A stretch of DNA of 62,154 nucleotides from the NCBI GenBank assembly GCA_048213135.1, contig PS015020.1, forward strand, positions 80,173-142,326. Reading direction: 5' to 3'. Below the pieces are notes generated by a model that had not been told where the DNA came from, searched no databases, and saw nothing but the letters and a program-made list of their open reading frames with translations. Each line of letters starts with the position of its first letter. Positions within the stretch are counted from its first letter, which is position 1. Shown piece after piece: positions 61,562-62,154 of this stretch. The stretch comes from Reclinomonas americana ATCC 50394. Lineage: Eukaryota > Jakobida > Jakobea > Jakobida. The translations under genes and the position numbers were made by a program.

Positions 61562-62154
61562 ACGTATATGTGTATGCACGTGTGGGTGTGCGTCTATGCC
61601 TGCATGTTCCTGTGTGAGTGTTTGCTTGTTAACATGTTTGTTTGGCTCGTCGCGTTGCTTTGTGATCGTGTTCTTCTCCTTTGTTGCTCTTCCTTCTTGC
61701 CTGCTTGAGTGTTGCACATGCGAGATATAACCACATAGCCCTCTCGATGTCTTTTGTTGTGTGTCAGAGACGGAGAACACACGAGTGCACTTATTAATTG
61801 GTTGACCGCGCACCTTACACAACGTGTTATTTTTGAATTGCACACTTTTGTGTCTTCTTGCTTCGCTATAGTCGATGCCATGGTGTTGACGCTGTGCTTT
61901 TTTTGCAGCCATCTTGCCGCGCTCGCAGTTGACAACCACTGCCTGAGGGGCGCGATCGTTTCATGTCGACAAACGCGTCGGTCAGTCCCGTTGTCGTGTT
62001 GCGGCATACTTTGCCTGCACTCTCTTTCTCACTCACACACGCTCTCCTCCATTTTCCTGTTTTTCCGTGGTGGTTCTCTCTCTTCTCTTTCTCCCTCCCT
62101 CCCTCTTTCTCTCTCTGTTCTCTTTCTCTCTCTCTGTTCTCCCTCCCTCCCCTC
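61562..62154. other. Window end, no supported gene
   Basis: T-rich with TG and CT repeats. A strong acceptor-like ttttttgcag at 61907 is followed by an open stretch that could be a downstream exon, but no protein is recognised. Confidence 0.4.

Overview
This is a 62 kb draft-assembly window from a nuclear eukaryotic genome: GC-rich, very gene-dense and intron-rich. Most introns are 50-80 nt, and intergenic gaps are often under 200 bp. There are no bacterial features. The gene set is free-living eukaryotic housekeeping: CSB/ERCC6 repair ATPase, NUS1, LMBRD2, SF3A3, USP39, augmin HAUS3, USP40, SMC5, an NST1-like protein, an IPUT1-like GT8 and a TRAP-type acid phosphatase. Augmin, USP40 and a sphingolipid-type glucuronosyltransferase together fit a unicellular protist rather than a typical fungus or animal. 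I cannot name the species.

Layout. 1-1602: 3' part of a DH-PH RhoGEF (+). 1728-11395: ERCC6, NUS1 and an LRR protein, all on minus and tightly packed. 11828-17025: LMBRD2 and a small four-helix membrane protein (+). 17104-20676: an unrecognised gene and SF3A3 (-). SF3A3 is broken in the assembly because its middle contig (18795-19588) lies in the wrong orientation. 20758-26289: USP39 (+), missing its 5' half behind a 20-N gap, then HAUS3 (-). 26290-34834: USP40 (+). 34986-39862: a WD40/coiled-coil protein (-). 40025-45524: SMC5 (+). 45768-49456: NST1-like (-). 49948-52742: IPUT1-like GT8 (+). 52971-53876: an ambiguous coding region. 54099-58109 and beyond: acid phosphatase and a phospholipase-D-like protein (-). 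59068-61561: an intronless WD40 protein and an unrecognised gene (+).

Five or six gene pairs are head-to-head with 81-543 bp between start codons. They include SF3A3/USP39 (two spliceosome genes, 81 bp) and HAUS3/USP40 (a perfect E2F-type palindrome).

The most unusual signal is in the introns. About two dozen of them, in nine genes, begin with GTTGCG instead of a GTRAGT-like 5' splice site, and the exon before them lacks the usual AG. In many cases frame and family alignment require exactly that boundary. This looks like a second 5'-splice-site class. The window also carries assembly artefacts: 20-N placeholder gaps, TACG-flow-order noise at contig ends and the inverted contig. They matter for anyone using the gene models.
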